A stretch of 24,029 nt of DNA from JBOGGX01 sp050744245 (GTDB lineage Bacteria; Actinomycetota; Acidimicrobiia; Acidimicrobiales; JBOGGX01): assembly GCA_050744245.1 (NCBI GenBank), contig JBOGGX010000143.1, forward strand, positions 1-24,029. Direction: 5' to 3'. Shown one piece after another: positions 1 to 8,526 of this stretch (position 1 is the first letter of the stretch; each line of letters opens with the position of its first letter). The translations under genes were made by a program, and so were the position numbers. The notes below the pieces were generated by a model that worked only from the letters and a program-made list of their open reading frames with translations, was not told where the DNA came from and did no database searches.

Positions 1-1
1 A

Positions 2-868
2 AAACACTATGTGCCACGGCGTTCCCAGCGCACCGAGTCGGTCCTCACCTTCTTCGCCCAAGACGGCGACAGCCACAACCTCGTGTTCGCCAACGCCACC
101 TGCACCAAAGCCAGCCAAGCCGGCGAGGCGCTCGCCTTCGCCCGCCACTGGCGCGACATCACCGGCGCCTACCCCGAACTGCTGGTGTTCGACTCCAAAG
201 TCACCACCGGCGCCGGCCTGGCCGCCCTGCACACCGAAGGGATCACCTTCCTCACCCTGCGAGCCCGCAACGCCAAACTCACCGCCCGCCTCGAAGCCCT
301 CCCCGCCGACGCCTGGACCACCATCACCCTGGACCGGCGCGGCCCCTACGCCCGCCCCCAGATCCACGAAGACACCGTCACCGTGCGGGGCTGCCCGCAG
401 CCGCTGCGCCAGATCGCCGTGCGCCGCCTCGGCCACGACCACCCAACCCTCATCCTCACCAACAACTACACCGCCAAACCGGCTGTCCTCGTCGGCCGCT
501 ACGCCCACCGCATGACCATCGAGCAACGCCTCGAAGAATCCATCCGCTCCTTCCACCTCGACGCCCTGTCCTCCGCCGTCGCTCTCAACGTCGACTTGGA
601 CACCACCCTCACCGTCGCCGCCGAACTCGCCTACGACTGGCTGCGCCGCCGGCTCCCCGGCTACCAGACCGCCACCCCCGACACCATCTGGCGGCGGTTC
701 ATCTCCACCAAAGGCAGCGTCACCCTCGGCCCCGACGAGATCGTCGCCCGCCTCGGTGAACGCACCTACAGCCCCGTGCTACGCGCCGCCGAACTCCCCA
801 CCGTCGAGGTCCCATGGTGGGGCGGACGCCGCCTCCGCTTCGAATTCCCGCCCGGCAAACGAAAGTAG
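2..868 (+). CDS. DDE-type (IS4-like) transposase, C-terminal part
   Basis: This is the C-terminal ~288 codons of an insertion-sequence transposase; the frame is open through the left edge (codons for KHY precede the GTG at 11), so the true start lies outside the window. Visible features are the FDSKVTTGAGLAAL stretch of an RNase H-like DDE core (about residues 60-75) and the late helix with RMTIEQRLEESI, where the catalytic Glu of IS4-like enzymes is expected. The C-terminus, with TYSPVLR and PWWGGRRLRFEF, resembles actinobacterial IS4-type transposases I recognise, but I cannot fix the IS family. The gene ends with TAG. The right end of the IS should lie within the following ~50 bp; its terminal inverted repeat cannot be verified because the left end is missing. 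Its position directly before the peptidase operon suggests it inserted in the upstream region of that operon. Confidence 0.8.
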   Translation, partial: KHYVPRRSQRTESVLTFFAQDGDSHNLVFANATCTKASQAGEALAFARHWRDITGAYPELLVFDSKVTTGAGLAALHTEGITFLTLRARNAKLTARLEALPADAWTTITLDRRGPYARPQIHEDTVTVRGCPQPLRQIAVRRLGHDHPTLILTNNYTAKPAVLVGRYAHRMTIEQRLEESIRSFHLDALSSAVALNVDLDTTLTVAAELAYDWLRRRLPGYQTATPDTIWRRFISTKGSVTLGPDEIVARLGERTYSPVLRAAELPTVEVPWWGGRRLRFEFPPGKRK

Positions 869-943
869 GGCTCAATTCGCTGTTCGAGAATCCGAGTTAG
901 TGTCCGCGTCAGAAGCCCGCGCAGTCATCAGGAGGGTGCCCGC

Positions 944-2481
944 ATGGCCACCGATGCGGCGAGTGCCGAGTTCACGCCCACGCCATCGATCGAGTGATCG
1001 GCCCGGGTGACGATCACGGTCGAGGCATCGGCGCCGACGGCGGCGACCGTCGTCGCGGTGCCGGTGGCCTCGGTCGGGCCGGTGCCCGACGAGCTCGGGC
1101 TCGACCGGACCGCGCTCGGCCGGGCCGGGTTCGAGGGCAAGAGCGGACAGACGGCGGTCATCCCGCGGAATGACGGACCGACCTATGTGGTCGTTGGCAT
1201 CGGCGACGCCTCTGAGCTCGATGCGGCCAAGCTCAGAGACGCGGCCGCGGCGTTCGCCCGAGCGGCCGCACCGCAGGCGCACCTGGCCGCGAAGCTGGCC
1301 GAGGTCGAGGGTGTGCCGGCGGAGCTCTTCGCTCTCAGCTCGTCGTCGAAGGCGTGCTCCTCGCTCGCTACCGGTACGACGCGCTGACCCGCAAGGCGCC
1401 CGGGCCGGCGGTGGCCGCCATCACCGTGGTCGCCGACGACGACGGAGCCCGCGAGGCGGCGGCCACGGGAGCGGAGCGGGGCCGCGTTCCGGCCGCAGCC
1501 CAACAGCTCTCGCGTGACCTGGCCAACACCCCGCCGTTCCACCTCACGGCGATCCGAATGGCCGACGTCGCGACCGCCATCGCCGACGACCGGGGCCTCG
1601 ATGTCGCGGTCTTCGACCGCGAAGCGTAGCTGGAGCTGGGCTGCGGCGGGCTACTCGGCGTCACTGCCGGCAGCGCCGAGCCCCCGAAGATGATCAGGCT
1701 GACCCACACACCGCGGAACGCCGGCGGGGCAACGGTCGAGCCGACCGGACGACTGACCCTGGTCGGCAAGGGGATCACCTACGACTCGGGCGGGATCGCG
1801 CTCAAGCCGGCCGACGAGGTGCACGCCACCATGAAGAACGACATGACCGGCGCCGGCTCCATCCTGGCGGCCATGTCGGCGCTCGGTGCGCTCGGGTGCA
1901 CCACCGCGGTCGTCGGCTACCTGATGTGCACCGACAACCGACCCTCCGGTACGGCAATGGCGATGGGTGAGGTGATCACGATCCACGGCGGGACCACGGT
2001 CGAGGTCGCCAACACCGACGCCGAGGGGCGGCTCGTCATGGCCGACGCGCTGGTGATGGCCACCGAGGAACCGACCGACGCCATGGTCGACATCGCAACG
2101 CTCACCGGGGCATGCATGCGGGCGCTCGGGACACAGGTGGCCGGTGTGATGGGGAACAGCCAGGCCATGATCGACCAGATCGTCGCCGCCTCGCTTGCCA
2201 CCGACGAGCCGGTGTGGACGTTGCCGCTCGAGCAGCGCTACCGCAAGGAGCTCGACTCGCCGATCGCCGACATCAAGAACCTCGGCGGCCCGAATGCCGG
2301 GGCGATCACCGCCGCCCTCTTCCTCGAGGAGTTCGTGGGCGACGTGCCATTTGCCCACATCGACATCGTCGGTACTGAGCAGAACAACGCGTACGAGTCA
2401 TGGCGCCCGGCCGGGTGCACCGGCTTCGGCGCCCGCCTCCTCGCCGAGCTCGCGCTCGGGTTCAACCCGCCGAAGCGCTGA
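944..2481 (+). pseudogene. pepA: M17 leucyl aminopeptidase, frame disrupted
   Basis: M17 aminopeptidases are cytosolic two-metal exopeptidases that remove N-terminal residues from peptides. The catalytic half is intact: VGKGITYDSGG supplies the metal-binding Lys and Asp, KNDM the next Asp, and NTDAEGR the Asp, Glu and Arg. The N-terminal half is spread over frames. ATG at 944 has an AGGAGG (930-935) at ideal spacing, but TGA at 995-997 closes it; GTG at 1007 reopens the same frame. The frame changes near 1334-1340, where one extra C (CTC CAG CTC) restores ALQLVVEGVLLARY. An in-frame TAG at 1627-1629 interrupts the family stretch before LELGCGGLLGV. Either the gene is decaying or the sequence has errors; with repairs it gives a full-length enzyme of ~510 residues. 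It heads an operon with the AbgT-like transporter, 14 bp downstream. Confidence 0.85.
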
Positions 2482-2495
2482 GAGGATCCCCGCCC

Positions 2496-4137
2496 ATGGC
2501 TGTCGAGGAACGTCCAGGAGTCGTCGAGGCAGGCGAGAAGCGGGCCTTCTTCCAGCGGATGCTGGACGGCATCGAGAAGGTGGGGAACAAGGTGCCCCAC
2601 CCGGCGATGATCTTTCTCGGACTCTGCGTGCTCGTGATCGTGTTGTCGTCGATCCTTGCCGCGTTCGACATCAGCGTGACCTACGACGTCGTCGAGCAAC
2701 CTCCGGTCATCGCGGAGGGGAGGAGCTCGGCGGTTCCGATGCTCCCGACGTCGTTGTCCCGCCCGACGACTACGTCGAGGAGGAGCTCGAGGTCGTCCAG
2801 GAGACCACCGAGATCGAGAGCCTCCTGAGCGCCGACGGCGTCCGATTCCTCTTCACGTCGTTCGTCAACAACTTCGCCGGCTTCAGCGTGGTCGCCGTCG
2901 TCTTCGTCGCCATGCTCGGTGTCGGGTCGCCGAGGAGGCGGGGATGATGGCGGCGCTGATCCGCAAGCTCGTCTAGGTGGCGACGCCGAAGTCGCTCGCG
3001 TTCATCATCGTCTTCGTCGGCGGGCTGTCCAGCGTCGTCACCGATGCCGGCTACCTCATTCTGATCCCACTCGGCGCGGCCGCGTTCCTCAGTGTCGGGC
3101 CATCCCATCGCCGGCGTGGTGGCCGCCTACGCCGGCGTCAGCGCGGGCTTCGCGGTCAACGTGCTGCTCGCTCCGCTCGACGGGCTCTTGACCGAGATCA
3201 CCAACGAGGCGATCGAATTGGCCGACCGATCGACCTCACCGCCAACCTCTGGTTCTCCATCGCGTCCACGATCTTCGTCGCGCTCGTGATCACCGTCATC
3301 GTGCAACGGCTCACGGAACCGAGCCTGGGCGCGTACGAGCCCGAAGGGATCGAGCACGCCGAGGAAGAGGTGCCGGAGCGCGAGGCACGGGGCCCGCGTT
3401 TCGCGTCGTACGGCCTGCTCGCCACCGTCGCCGTCATCACCCTGTTGACCGTGCTGCCCGACGCACCGCTGCGCAACCCGGAGACGGGTTCGATCTTCAA
3501 CGACTCTCCGCTCATGGACAGCCTGATCTTCATCATCACCTTGCTGTTCCTCGTCGCCGGCGTCCGCTACGGGATCGGCGCCAAGACCATCTCGAGCAGC
3601 GTCGACGTGATCAACGCGATCACCAAGACCTTCGCCGGGCTGGCCGGTCTCGTCTTCATGCTCCTGCTCATCAGCCAGTTCATCGCGTACTTCAACTTCA
3701 GCAACATGCCAACCGTGGCTGCGGTGGGGATGGCCGACTTCCTCGAGAGCATCGACATCGGCGCCCTCTGGCTGCTGATCGGGTTCATCCTCGTCATCGT
3801 GATCCTCGACCTGAGCATCCCGGGTTCACTGCCCAAGTGTGTGATCTTCGCCCCGATCTTCATCCCGCTCTTCCTGCGGCTCGACGTGGCGCCCCAGACC
3901 GTCCTCCCCGCCTATCGCATCGGCGACTCGCCGGCCAACGTGATCACACGGCTGATGGTGTACCTGCCGTTCATCGTGATCGTCGCCCAGCGCTACAAGA
4001 AGGACGCCGGCCTGGGCACGATCATCTCGCTGATGCTCCCGTACACGATCATCGTCCTGATCGCGTGGCTGATCTTCTTCGTGGCGTGGTACCTGCTCGG
4101 CCTCCCGCTCGGCCCCGGCTACCCCGTGAACCTCTGA
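2496..4137 (+). pseudogene. AbgT-family transporter, frame disrupted
   Basis: AbgT-family inner-membrane proteins take up p-aminobenzoyl-glutamate or export sulfonamides, driven by ion gradients. The N-terminus (ATG 2496, purine-rich GAGAGG at 2480-2485) has the family opening VGNKVPHPAMIFLGL. The C-terminus has the strong signature YRIGDSPANVITRLM and LGTIISLMLPYT, with PxM-type Pro replaced by Arg in ITRLM. In between, four frame changes are visible: near 2717-2722; at 2921-2927 (GGGG read as GGG restores VGVAEEAG); near 3098 (two bases of an Arg codon missing before HPIAG); and near 3222-3228 (CCC read as CC restores DPIDLTANLW). An in-frame TAG lies at 2974-2976. All transmembrane segments are present when the frames are joined, giving ~545 residues. 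It follows pepA by 14 bp, which fits uptake of a dipeptide-like compound that is then hydrolysed; the substrate is inference. Confidence 0.85.
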
Positions 4138-4195
4138 CCAGCATCTGAGCTCCGGACTGGCTCGTGAGCGCGGCGGGTGCGGCAGAACCGCGTCG

Positions 4196-4675
4196 TCACG
4201 GACCGAGGCGGCGCAGGCCGCGGACGCGGTCGAAGCTTGAGTTGGAACTGACGATCACCGCACAGTCGGCATGCTGGGCGTGGGCGGTGTGGAACGCGTC
4301 GCGGGGCGCGAGCCCAGGGCTTCCCATGAGCGCCTTGGCGTCATCGACGACCCTCCGGTCGGTTGGTTCGAGCTCCAGGTCGAGCGCGTCGAGTGCTCGC
4401 CAGGTGGTGGCAAGCCGGCGCCGCATCGATCGCGTCACGGTCCCGGGGTCGGTTCGGTAGGTCGAGAGAGGATCGCGGTCGCTCCGGTCGCGCAGCCACC
4501 CGAGAACCAGCCGGTAGGCGAGCTCGTCGATCACCAGCGCGCTGATGACACCGCTGTCATCGCCCAGTTCGGTGAGTGTGCGCGCCCGCCAGCTTTCGAG
4601 TTGCGCTGGTGCCGCGCGGCGGGGCGCCCGAAGCTGGGCGTACAGGAAGTTCGTGTCGAGGTAGCAGCGGGTCAC
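4196..4675 (-). CDS. PIN-domain toxin (VapC-like)
   Basis: A 159-residue PIN-domain protein, a Mg-dependent ribonuclease fold used by VapC toxins. Acidic residues lie where PIN nucleases need them: Asp7 in YLDTN, Glu51 in VIDEL, Asp126 in PRDAFHT and Asp149 in NSSFDRV. The GTG start at 4675 is chosen because it overlaps the upstream antitoxin stop by 4 bp (GTGA), which indicates translational coupling. Longer starts would run back into the antitoxin gene. It is the second gene of an XRE/PIN pair; the RNA target is unknown. The frame is intact, so it may be active. Confidence 0.82.
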   Translation of the reverse strand: MTRCYLDTNFLYAQLRAPRRAAPAQLESWRARTLTELGDDSGVISALVIDELAYRLVLGWLRDRSDRDPLSTYRTDPGTVTRSMRRRLATTWRALDALDLELEPTDRRVVDDAKALMGSPGLAPRDAFHTAHAQHADCAVIVSSNSSFDRVRGLRRLGP

Positions 4676-5007
4676 GAAGACCGATCCGCTCGCTCCAGTC
4701 CCGGGTCGGTGCGCTCTGACCAGGTGCCAGCGAGCGCCTCCGCTAGCTCCGACTCCGACGCGGGGCCGGCCGCGCCAACCGCGGCCTCCCAAGCCGCTCG
4801 CCGGTCGGGCGTGGTGCGCCACAGCGCTCCCGGTGTGACCTCGAGGGCGGCGGCCAGCCGGGCGATGGTGTCGAGGTCGACCCTCGTGGCGCGGCCGGCG
4901 AGGATGTTGCGTACCGTCTTCGGGTCAAGGCCGGCGACCTCGGCGAGGCTGCGAGCTCCCCAGCCCCGCCGGGCGGCCAGCTCGTCGACCCGCCAGGTGA
5001 TCGTCAT
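4672..5007 (-). CDS. XRE-family antitoxin
   Basis: A 111-residue protein with an N-terminal Cro/C1-type helix-turn-helix (about residues 8-60; RSLAEVAGLDPKTVRNILAG is the recognition region, followed by LDTIARLAAALEVTP). The C-terminal tail (about 75-111) is acidic and probably binds the PIN toxin encoded by the next gene, which overlaps by 4 bp. ATG at 5007 is preferred over ATGs 9-12 bases upstream because a TATGAT -10 box at 5015-5020 would place the transcription start at or next to this ATG. The protein likely binds its own promoter to autoregulate, as XRE antitoxins commonly do; no clear operator palindrome was found. Confidence 0.8.
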   Translation of the reverse strand: MTITWRVDELAARRGWGARSLAEVAGLDPKTVRNILAGRATRVDLDTIARLAAALEVTPGALWRTTPDRRAAWEAAVGAAGPASESELAEALAGTWSERTDPGLERADRSS

Positions 5008-5014
5008 GAGGAAC

Positions 5015-5020
5015 ATCATA
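5015..5020 (-). promoter_or_regulatory. -10 box of a leaderless promoter for the XRE/PIN operon
   Basis: On the minus strand TATGAT is followed by 7 bases and then the antitoxin ATG. Actinobacterial leaderless promoters show a TANNNT box about 6-8 bases before the start codon. No good -35 hexamer is visible. Confidence 0.5.
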
Positions 5021-5202
5021 CCAGCGACGGACGAAGCTCCCACCGAGGATCGTGGGACCCGCGAGGCCCTTGCGTCACACCCCCGGAGTCGCAGAGATCC
5101 TTCAGCAAATGGTGTCAGTGGTCGGACCAACCCTCGTACCAGCCCGCGCCAGCGTCGCATCACAACCGTCGGATCCGCGGCCAAGGGCCTCAGCTGCCTG
5201 GG

Positions 5203-5511
5203 TCAGAAGACCGCCCGGCTCGTCAGGAGGTGACGGTGATCGTCGGCGGGACCAGGGAGGACACGGGCGATCACGACGCCTCGGTTGTCGATCTCGACGA
5301 CCTCCGCCACGGCCGGTTCGGCGTCTTTGGCCCCGACAACAACGAACGATCCGACACGGATGTCGATTCCTGGGGAGGCAAAGCGCAGCAGCGTCGGCGT
5401 CAACCCACTGGGCTCCTTGGCCTGGTAGTCGATCCAGAGATCCCAGGCCGGGCGACCATCTGTGGACAGGTGGCCAACTCGCTCATCGGATCGGGATGGC
5501 AAGGCTGTCAC
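5203..5511 (-). CDS. hypothetical protein, 102 residues
   Basis: An unrecognised small soluble protein. The sequence looks truly coding: a compact beta-rich pattern (RPAWDLWIDYQA, LLRFASPGIDIRVGSFVVVG, AEVVEIDNRGVVIARVLPG) without signal peptide or membrane segment. GTG at 5511 is chosen because the region before it in the same frame (5512-5637) is Arg/Pro-rich and atypical. A second minus-strand frame just upstream (ending ...EPFPNPGL) stops with a 4-bp GTGA overlap at this start, hinting at a coupled but unrecognised short gene whose own start I could not find. The gene lies downstream of the broken HEPN/MNT pair on the same strand. Function unknown. Confidence 0.5.
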   Translation of the reverse strand: MTALPSRSDERVGHLSTDGRPAWDLWIDYQAKEPSGLTPTLLRFASPGIDIRVGSFVVVGAKDAEPAVAEVVEIDNRGVVIARVLPGPADDHRHLLTSRAVF

Positions 5512-5652
5512 AGTCCCGGGTTCGGGAACGGTTCGCCGCACCACGCCGTGAGTCGCTCGATGGTCGCCACCTCCGTATCGGGGCACCGTAGGGAGAGGTT
5601 GTCCCGGAGGTCTCGGAGCTCGCCCGGGCCGGCGCACGAGCGGCCGTGTCTA

Positions 5653-5906
5653 CTACTCGGTCTCGTCGGAGGCCAGCGGCCCGAGCGCCTTGGTCAACGT
5701 TGGATTCTCATTTGACTGCGATGGCCCACACCTGGTCAGGGTCCACCCGGTGATAGTGGTGAGCGAGCAGGATTCGGAAGCGAGCGATGCGACGCCGGTC
5801 GATGTCGGGGAGAGAACTGCGGGTCGCGTCCCCGGGCCACCAGGCGACCGATTCGCGCACAGTGCTCCCGCATGTCGTCGAGCAGCTCGTCGTCCGACCT
5901 ACTCAT
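5653..5906 (-). pseudogene. HEPN-domain (DUF86-type) toxin, remnant
   Basis: A remnant of a HEPN ribonuclease toxin of the HEPN/MNT type. ATG at 5906 opens SRSDDELLDDMREHCARIG, a typical DUF86 N-terminus. After ARGRDPQFS the frame is lost; another frame resumes with DIDRRRIARFRILLAHHYHR, which carries the conserved R-x4-6-H motif, here RFRILLAHHYHRVD. A third frame supplies the end, PTLTKALGPLASDETE, to TAG at 5653-5655. The roughly 28 residues that normally separate the first two blocks are absent, so this is not just a base-call problem. It follows the MNT gene by 20 bp. Known family members are RNases neutralised by AMPylation by the MNT partner; this copy should be inactive. Confidence 0.62.
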
Positions 5907-5926
5907 CTACGGCGTGTCGACCTCGG

Positions 5927-6339
5927 TCACAGCCATACGGCGTCGCGCGTGATCCGGTGATCGCGCCGCTTGAGTCCCCCTACCGATACGACGTCGACTC
6001 GGTGTCGAAGCACGATTTCCACCTCGTCCTCCAACTCGGCCAGGTCGAACTGGTGTTGCCCGGGTCGAACTCGATCAGAAGGTCAATGTCGCTGTCGGGC
6101 GTCTCCTCGCCCCGGGCAACAGAACCGATGAGCGCGACCGCCCGACCCTTGTGGCGCGCGGCGATCAGTCGGATCTCGTGGCGGTTCGCCTCGACCAGTG
6201 CTCGCAACGGAAGGAGATCGACATCCGATACGCCGTCAGGATACGCAAAGGGATGGCGGGGTGCCGCCCGCGTAGCCGCCCGATACCAGCAATCGCGTCG
6301 AGTTCCCAGCGCGCTGAGCGCCCCCAACGCGACGAACAT
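5927..6339 (-). pseudogene. MNT-type minimal nucleotidyltransferase antitoxin, frameshifted
   Basis: MNT antitoxins AMPylate and inactivate their HEPN partner toxin. The sequence shows the nucleotidyltransferase core ALIGSVARGEETPDSDIDLL: GS followed by DID. After FDPGNTS the open frame runs into noise and ends at 5980, but the next frame gives DLAELEDEVEIVLRHRVDVV and a normal end at TGA 5929-5927. One T (TTT read as TT) restores GNTSFDLAELE. The start is uncertain: ATG at 6339 gives an atypical 40-residue leader; a TTG just before LRALVEANRHEI would give the usual family length. It is followed by the HEPN remnant. Confidence 0.68.
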
Positions 6340-6559
6340 GCGCTTGGGGGAAGTCAGGGAGCGGACACCGCCGGCGGGCGGAGCGGCTTATGGACCCACG
6401 TCGGGTGTGACGTCGGGTCCGGCCGACTTCTCGCGCTGGGACTTCGCTCGCGTTGTCGGAACCATTATCCAGACCGACGCTCTCGTTATCGGCGGCGGTG
6501 AGTGCGAGGGGCGTGGATCGCGTGGAACCGATTGGGCACAGCGACCGCCAAATGTCAGA

Positions 6560-6634
6560 TGGTGGGCCCCCAGGGATTCGAACCCTGAACCTGCGGATTA
6601 AGAGTCCGTTGCTCTGCCGTTGAGCTAGAGGCCC
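6560..6634 (-). tRNA. tRNA-Lys (anticodon CTT)
   Basis: A full cloverleaf on the minus strand. The acceptor stem GGGCCTC pairs with GGGGCCC; the D-arm is GCTC...GAGC; the anticodon stem-loop is GGACTCTTAATCC with CTT; the T-arm is CAGGG TTCGAAT CCCTG. The discriminator A is followed by an encoded CCA (6562-6560). Its 5' half (6596-6634) is the left attachment site of the mobile element, so this half of the gene and its upstream region are now supplied by the element. Confidence 0.95.
6596..6634. repeat. left attachment site (39-bp direct repeat, copy 1)
   Basis: These 39 bases are identical to 18509-18547. They cover the tRNA-Lys gene from its first base through the anticodon loop. Flanking bases differ immediately on both sides, as expected of the crossover core of a site-specific recombination event. 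The recombinase gene starts 212 bp to the right. Confidence 0.88.
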
Positions 6635-6673
6635 GAGTTACTTGTGCTGGTCAGCGGCCATACTGACTGCGAA

Positions 6674-6686
6674 TCCGTTGCTCTGC
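6674..6686. repeat. third, partial copy of the attachment core
   Basis: Thirteen bases, TCCGTTGCTCTGC, repeat 6605-6617 of the tRNA/att core in the same orientation, 69 bp inside the element. It may be a recombinase-binding arm or a scar of an earlier nested integration. Confidence 0.5.
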
Positions 6687-6687
6687 T

Positions 6688-6703
6688 AGCGTAGCACTAC
6701 GCT
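6688..6703. promoter_or_regulatory. 16-bp perfect palindrome before the integrase
   Basis: AGCGTAG CA CTACGCT is a perfect inverted repeat with a 2-base centre, adjoining the partial att copy and 144 bp before the integrase start. It has the shape of a dimeric regulator or recombinase/excisionase site; the binding protein is unknown. Confidence 0.4.
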
Positions 6704-6756
6704 CGAACAGCAAGAGAGTCGCGATCCCGGATTGCGCCCGAACCGGGCCCTCGACC

Positions 6757-6769
6757 GTCCACTGTGGAC
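6757..6769. promoter_or_regulatory. 13-base palindrome upstream of the integrase
   Basis: GTCCAC T GTGGAC is a perfect 6+1+6 inverted repeat, 78 bp before the integrase start. It is a possible operator for int; no protein can be assigned. Confidence 0.35.
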
Positions 6770-6846
6770 CATCCAACAGAGCGTGCCCGCAAGCCACAGC
6801 CACGACCCCCGGGCCGACCGGCAACCCGCGAAGGAGGACGCCGACC

Positions 6847-7755
6847 ATGACCCGCGACCCTAGCAACCCGCTTCCCGACCTCCTCGAGGACGCCTGGACC
6901 GATTTCGCTCGTTCGCTGCGCCGGCGGGGACGCAGCGACCAGACGACCGGGTTGTACCGCCAGGTGTTCACCTACTTCTGGCGCTGGGCCGTCGAGCGGG
7001 GCATCAAGGACCCGGCCGACGTCACCACCGCCGACATCAACGCCTGGGTCGACGACCAACGGACCACGGTGCAGCCATCGACGGTGGCCCTGCGGTGGCG
7101 GAACCTGCGGCCCTTCTTCTCGTGGTGGGCCAAGGAGTACGACACGCCCAACCCGTTCGCGAAGGCCGACGTGCCTACCGCCCCCGTTGCGCTTGTGCCC
7201 GTGATCGCCGACGACGACCTGCGCCGGCTGCTCGCCACGTGCAAGGCCAAGACCTTCGAGGACCGTCGAGACGAGGCGATCATCCGCATCCTCGACGACT
7301 GCGGAGTGCGGCTCGGCGAGCTGATTGGGCTCCACCTCACTGACTGGGATCGCCGAGCCGATGTCCTGTTCGTCAACGGGAAGACCGGCCCGCGAGCCGT
7401 GCCGATGTCGGCGACCACCGGCGAGGCGCTCGCCCGGTATCTCAGGCTGCGGGCCAGCCACCCGCACGAAAGCGCCGCTGCCATGTGGGTCGGCACCAAG
7501 GGCGCACTCGGAGCCTCCGGGGTCGCACAAATGCTCGCCCGCCGTTGCCGCTCCGCCGGCCTGCCCCGCCTCCATCCGCACCAGCTCCGCCACAGCTGGG
7601 CCCACGGCGAACGCGTCGCAGGGCTGTCCGAAGGTGACCTGATGTACCTCGCCGGCTGGAAGTCGTCGGAGATGGCGCACCGCTACGGTGCCAGCGCCGC
7701 CGCAGAACGCGCCGCTGAAGCAAAGCGCCGCCTCGGCCGAGGGAACCGGCTCTGA
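6847..7755 (+). CDS. int: tyrosine recombinase (element integrase)
   Basis: A 302-residue site-specific recombinase of the phage-integrase family, which cuts and joins the att core through a tyrosine. Residues ~12-100 form the SAM-like core-binding domain (RRGRSDQTTGLYRQV, STVALRWRNLRPFFSWW). The catalytic domain shows all active-site residues: Arg155 in CGVRLGEL, Lys179 in NGKTG, His245 and Arg248 in HPHQLRH, Trp271 in LAGWKS and the nucleophile Tyr280 in MAHRYG. The start is well supported by AAGGAGG at 6831-6837, nine bases before ATG. It lies 212 bp from the tRNA-Lys att site and reads away from it, the usual place for an element integrase. No classical excisionase follows; the small HTH gene at 9215-9415 could serve. 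Confidence 0.95.
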   Translation: MTRDPSNPLPDLLEDAWTDFARSLRRRGRSDQTTGLYRQVFTYFWRWAVERGIKDPADVTTADINAWVDDQRTTVQPSTVALRWRNLRPFFSWWAKEYDTPNPFAKADVPTAPVALVPVIADDDLRRLLATCKAKTFEDRRDEAIIRILDDCGVRLGELIGLHLTDWDRRADVLFVNGKTGPRAVPMSATTGEALARYLRLRASHPHESAAAMWVGTKGALGASGVAQMLARRCRSAGLPRLHPHQLRHSWAHGERVAGLSEGDLMYLAGWKSSEMAHRYGASAAAERAAEAKRRLGRGNRL

Positions 7756-7944
7756 GAGGGCGTGGGACGACCTCACCGCGGGCGTCGAGGTCGAGCTCGG
7801 CTTGGCCAAGGACGAGGACGGTGCTCAGCGATGCGCCAGTCCTCCAGCGCTCTTTGATCGGGAGGTTTGGGGGCGGAGTCGGCGCTCGACAGTTGAGTCC
7901 ACAGGATTGGTTCGTCGGTGGCGGCGCCCTGGGGGGCGAGTGTC

Positions 7945-8526
7945 TCACGAGACGCCCGGTGGAGACGACGTGGACGGTGGCTGGTTGCGCCGGCTGACGA
8001 GCTGCGCCAAATGGCTGCGTCCGGTCGCCTTCAGGTATTCGGTCACGAGCCCTTCCGCCTCGCGACGGATCTCCTGGACGGCTCGTGCTTGCTGCACTGC
8101 ATACTCGCCCAAGGCGTCGCGGGGATTCACCTCGTTGCTCTTGCTCAGCTGAGGTGGCGGGAGAAGCAGAACACGCGGCTGGCGTCGCTCGATCCTCCGC
8201 TTCAACTGCGGAAGGTACGCCAGGAGGTGACCCCATTCGGCAACTGGATCACTGAACGGTCTACGCCACGAGATGACGGTCAGCCGCAGGTTCGAGAGCA
8301 CCCACAGCTCTTCTGGCTGCTCGAGCTGATGCCAGTCACGCGTGACAAGCGCGTCGAAGCCGTCCTCGACCGCCCGCAGATAGACCAACCAGTCGGGGGT
8401 CCCGGCTTCGGTCAGCACTGGATCGTGGTCAAAGACGTGGACAGTCTCGACAGTCGCATCCACGGAAGCGAGGTCGAAGCCCGGCGGCCGCGGGAAGTTC
8501 TGATCGAGCAACAGCCGCAACGTCAT
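7945..8526 (-). CDS. PIN-like toxin (VapC45-type)
   Basis: A 193-residue protein with an N-terminal PIN-like fold of the kind found in mycobacterial VapC45 and DUF5615 proteins. The probable metal-binding acids are Asp8 (LRLLLDQN), Asp45 (GTPDWLVYL) and Asp64 (ALVTRDW). The C-terminal ~100 residues (RRIERRQPRV onwards) are charged, probably helical, and longer than in typical VapC45 proteins. The ATG at 8526 overlaps the antitoxin stop by 4 bp (ATGA), so translation is coupled. The likely role is an RNase toxin that stabilises the element. The target RNA is unknown. Confidence 0.75.
   Translation of the reverse strand: MTLRLLLDQNFPRPPGFDLASVDATVETVHVFDHDPVLTEAGTPDWLVYLRAVEDGFDALVTRDWHQLEQPEELWVLSNLRLTVISWRRPFSDPVAEWGHLLAYLPQLKRRIERRQPRVLLLPPPQLSKSNEVNPRDALGEYAVQQARAVQEIRREAEGLVTEYLKATGRSHLAQLVSRRNQPPSTSSPPGVS

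Noticed and set aside
5690..6601. 303-codon plus-strand open frame
   Set aside because: It runs antisense to the MNT/HEPN genes and into the tRNA-Lys gene; no coherent protein pattern.
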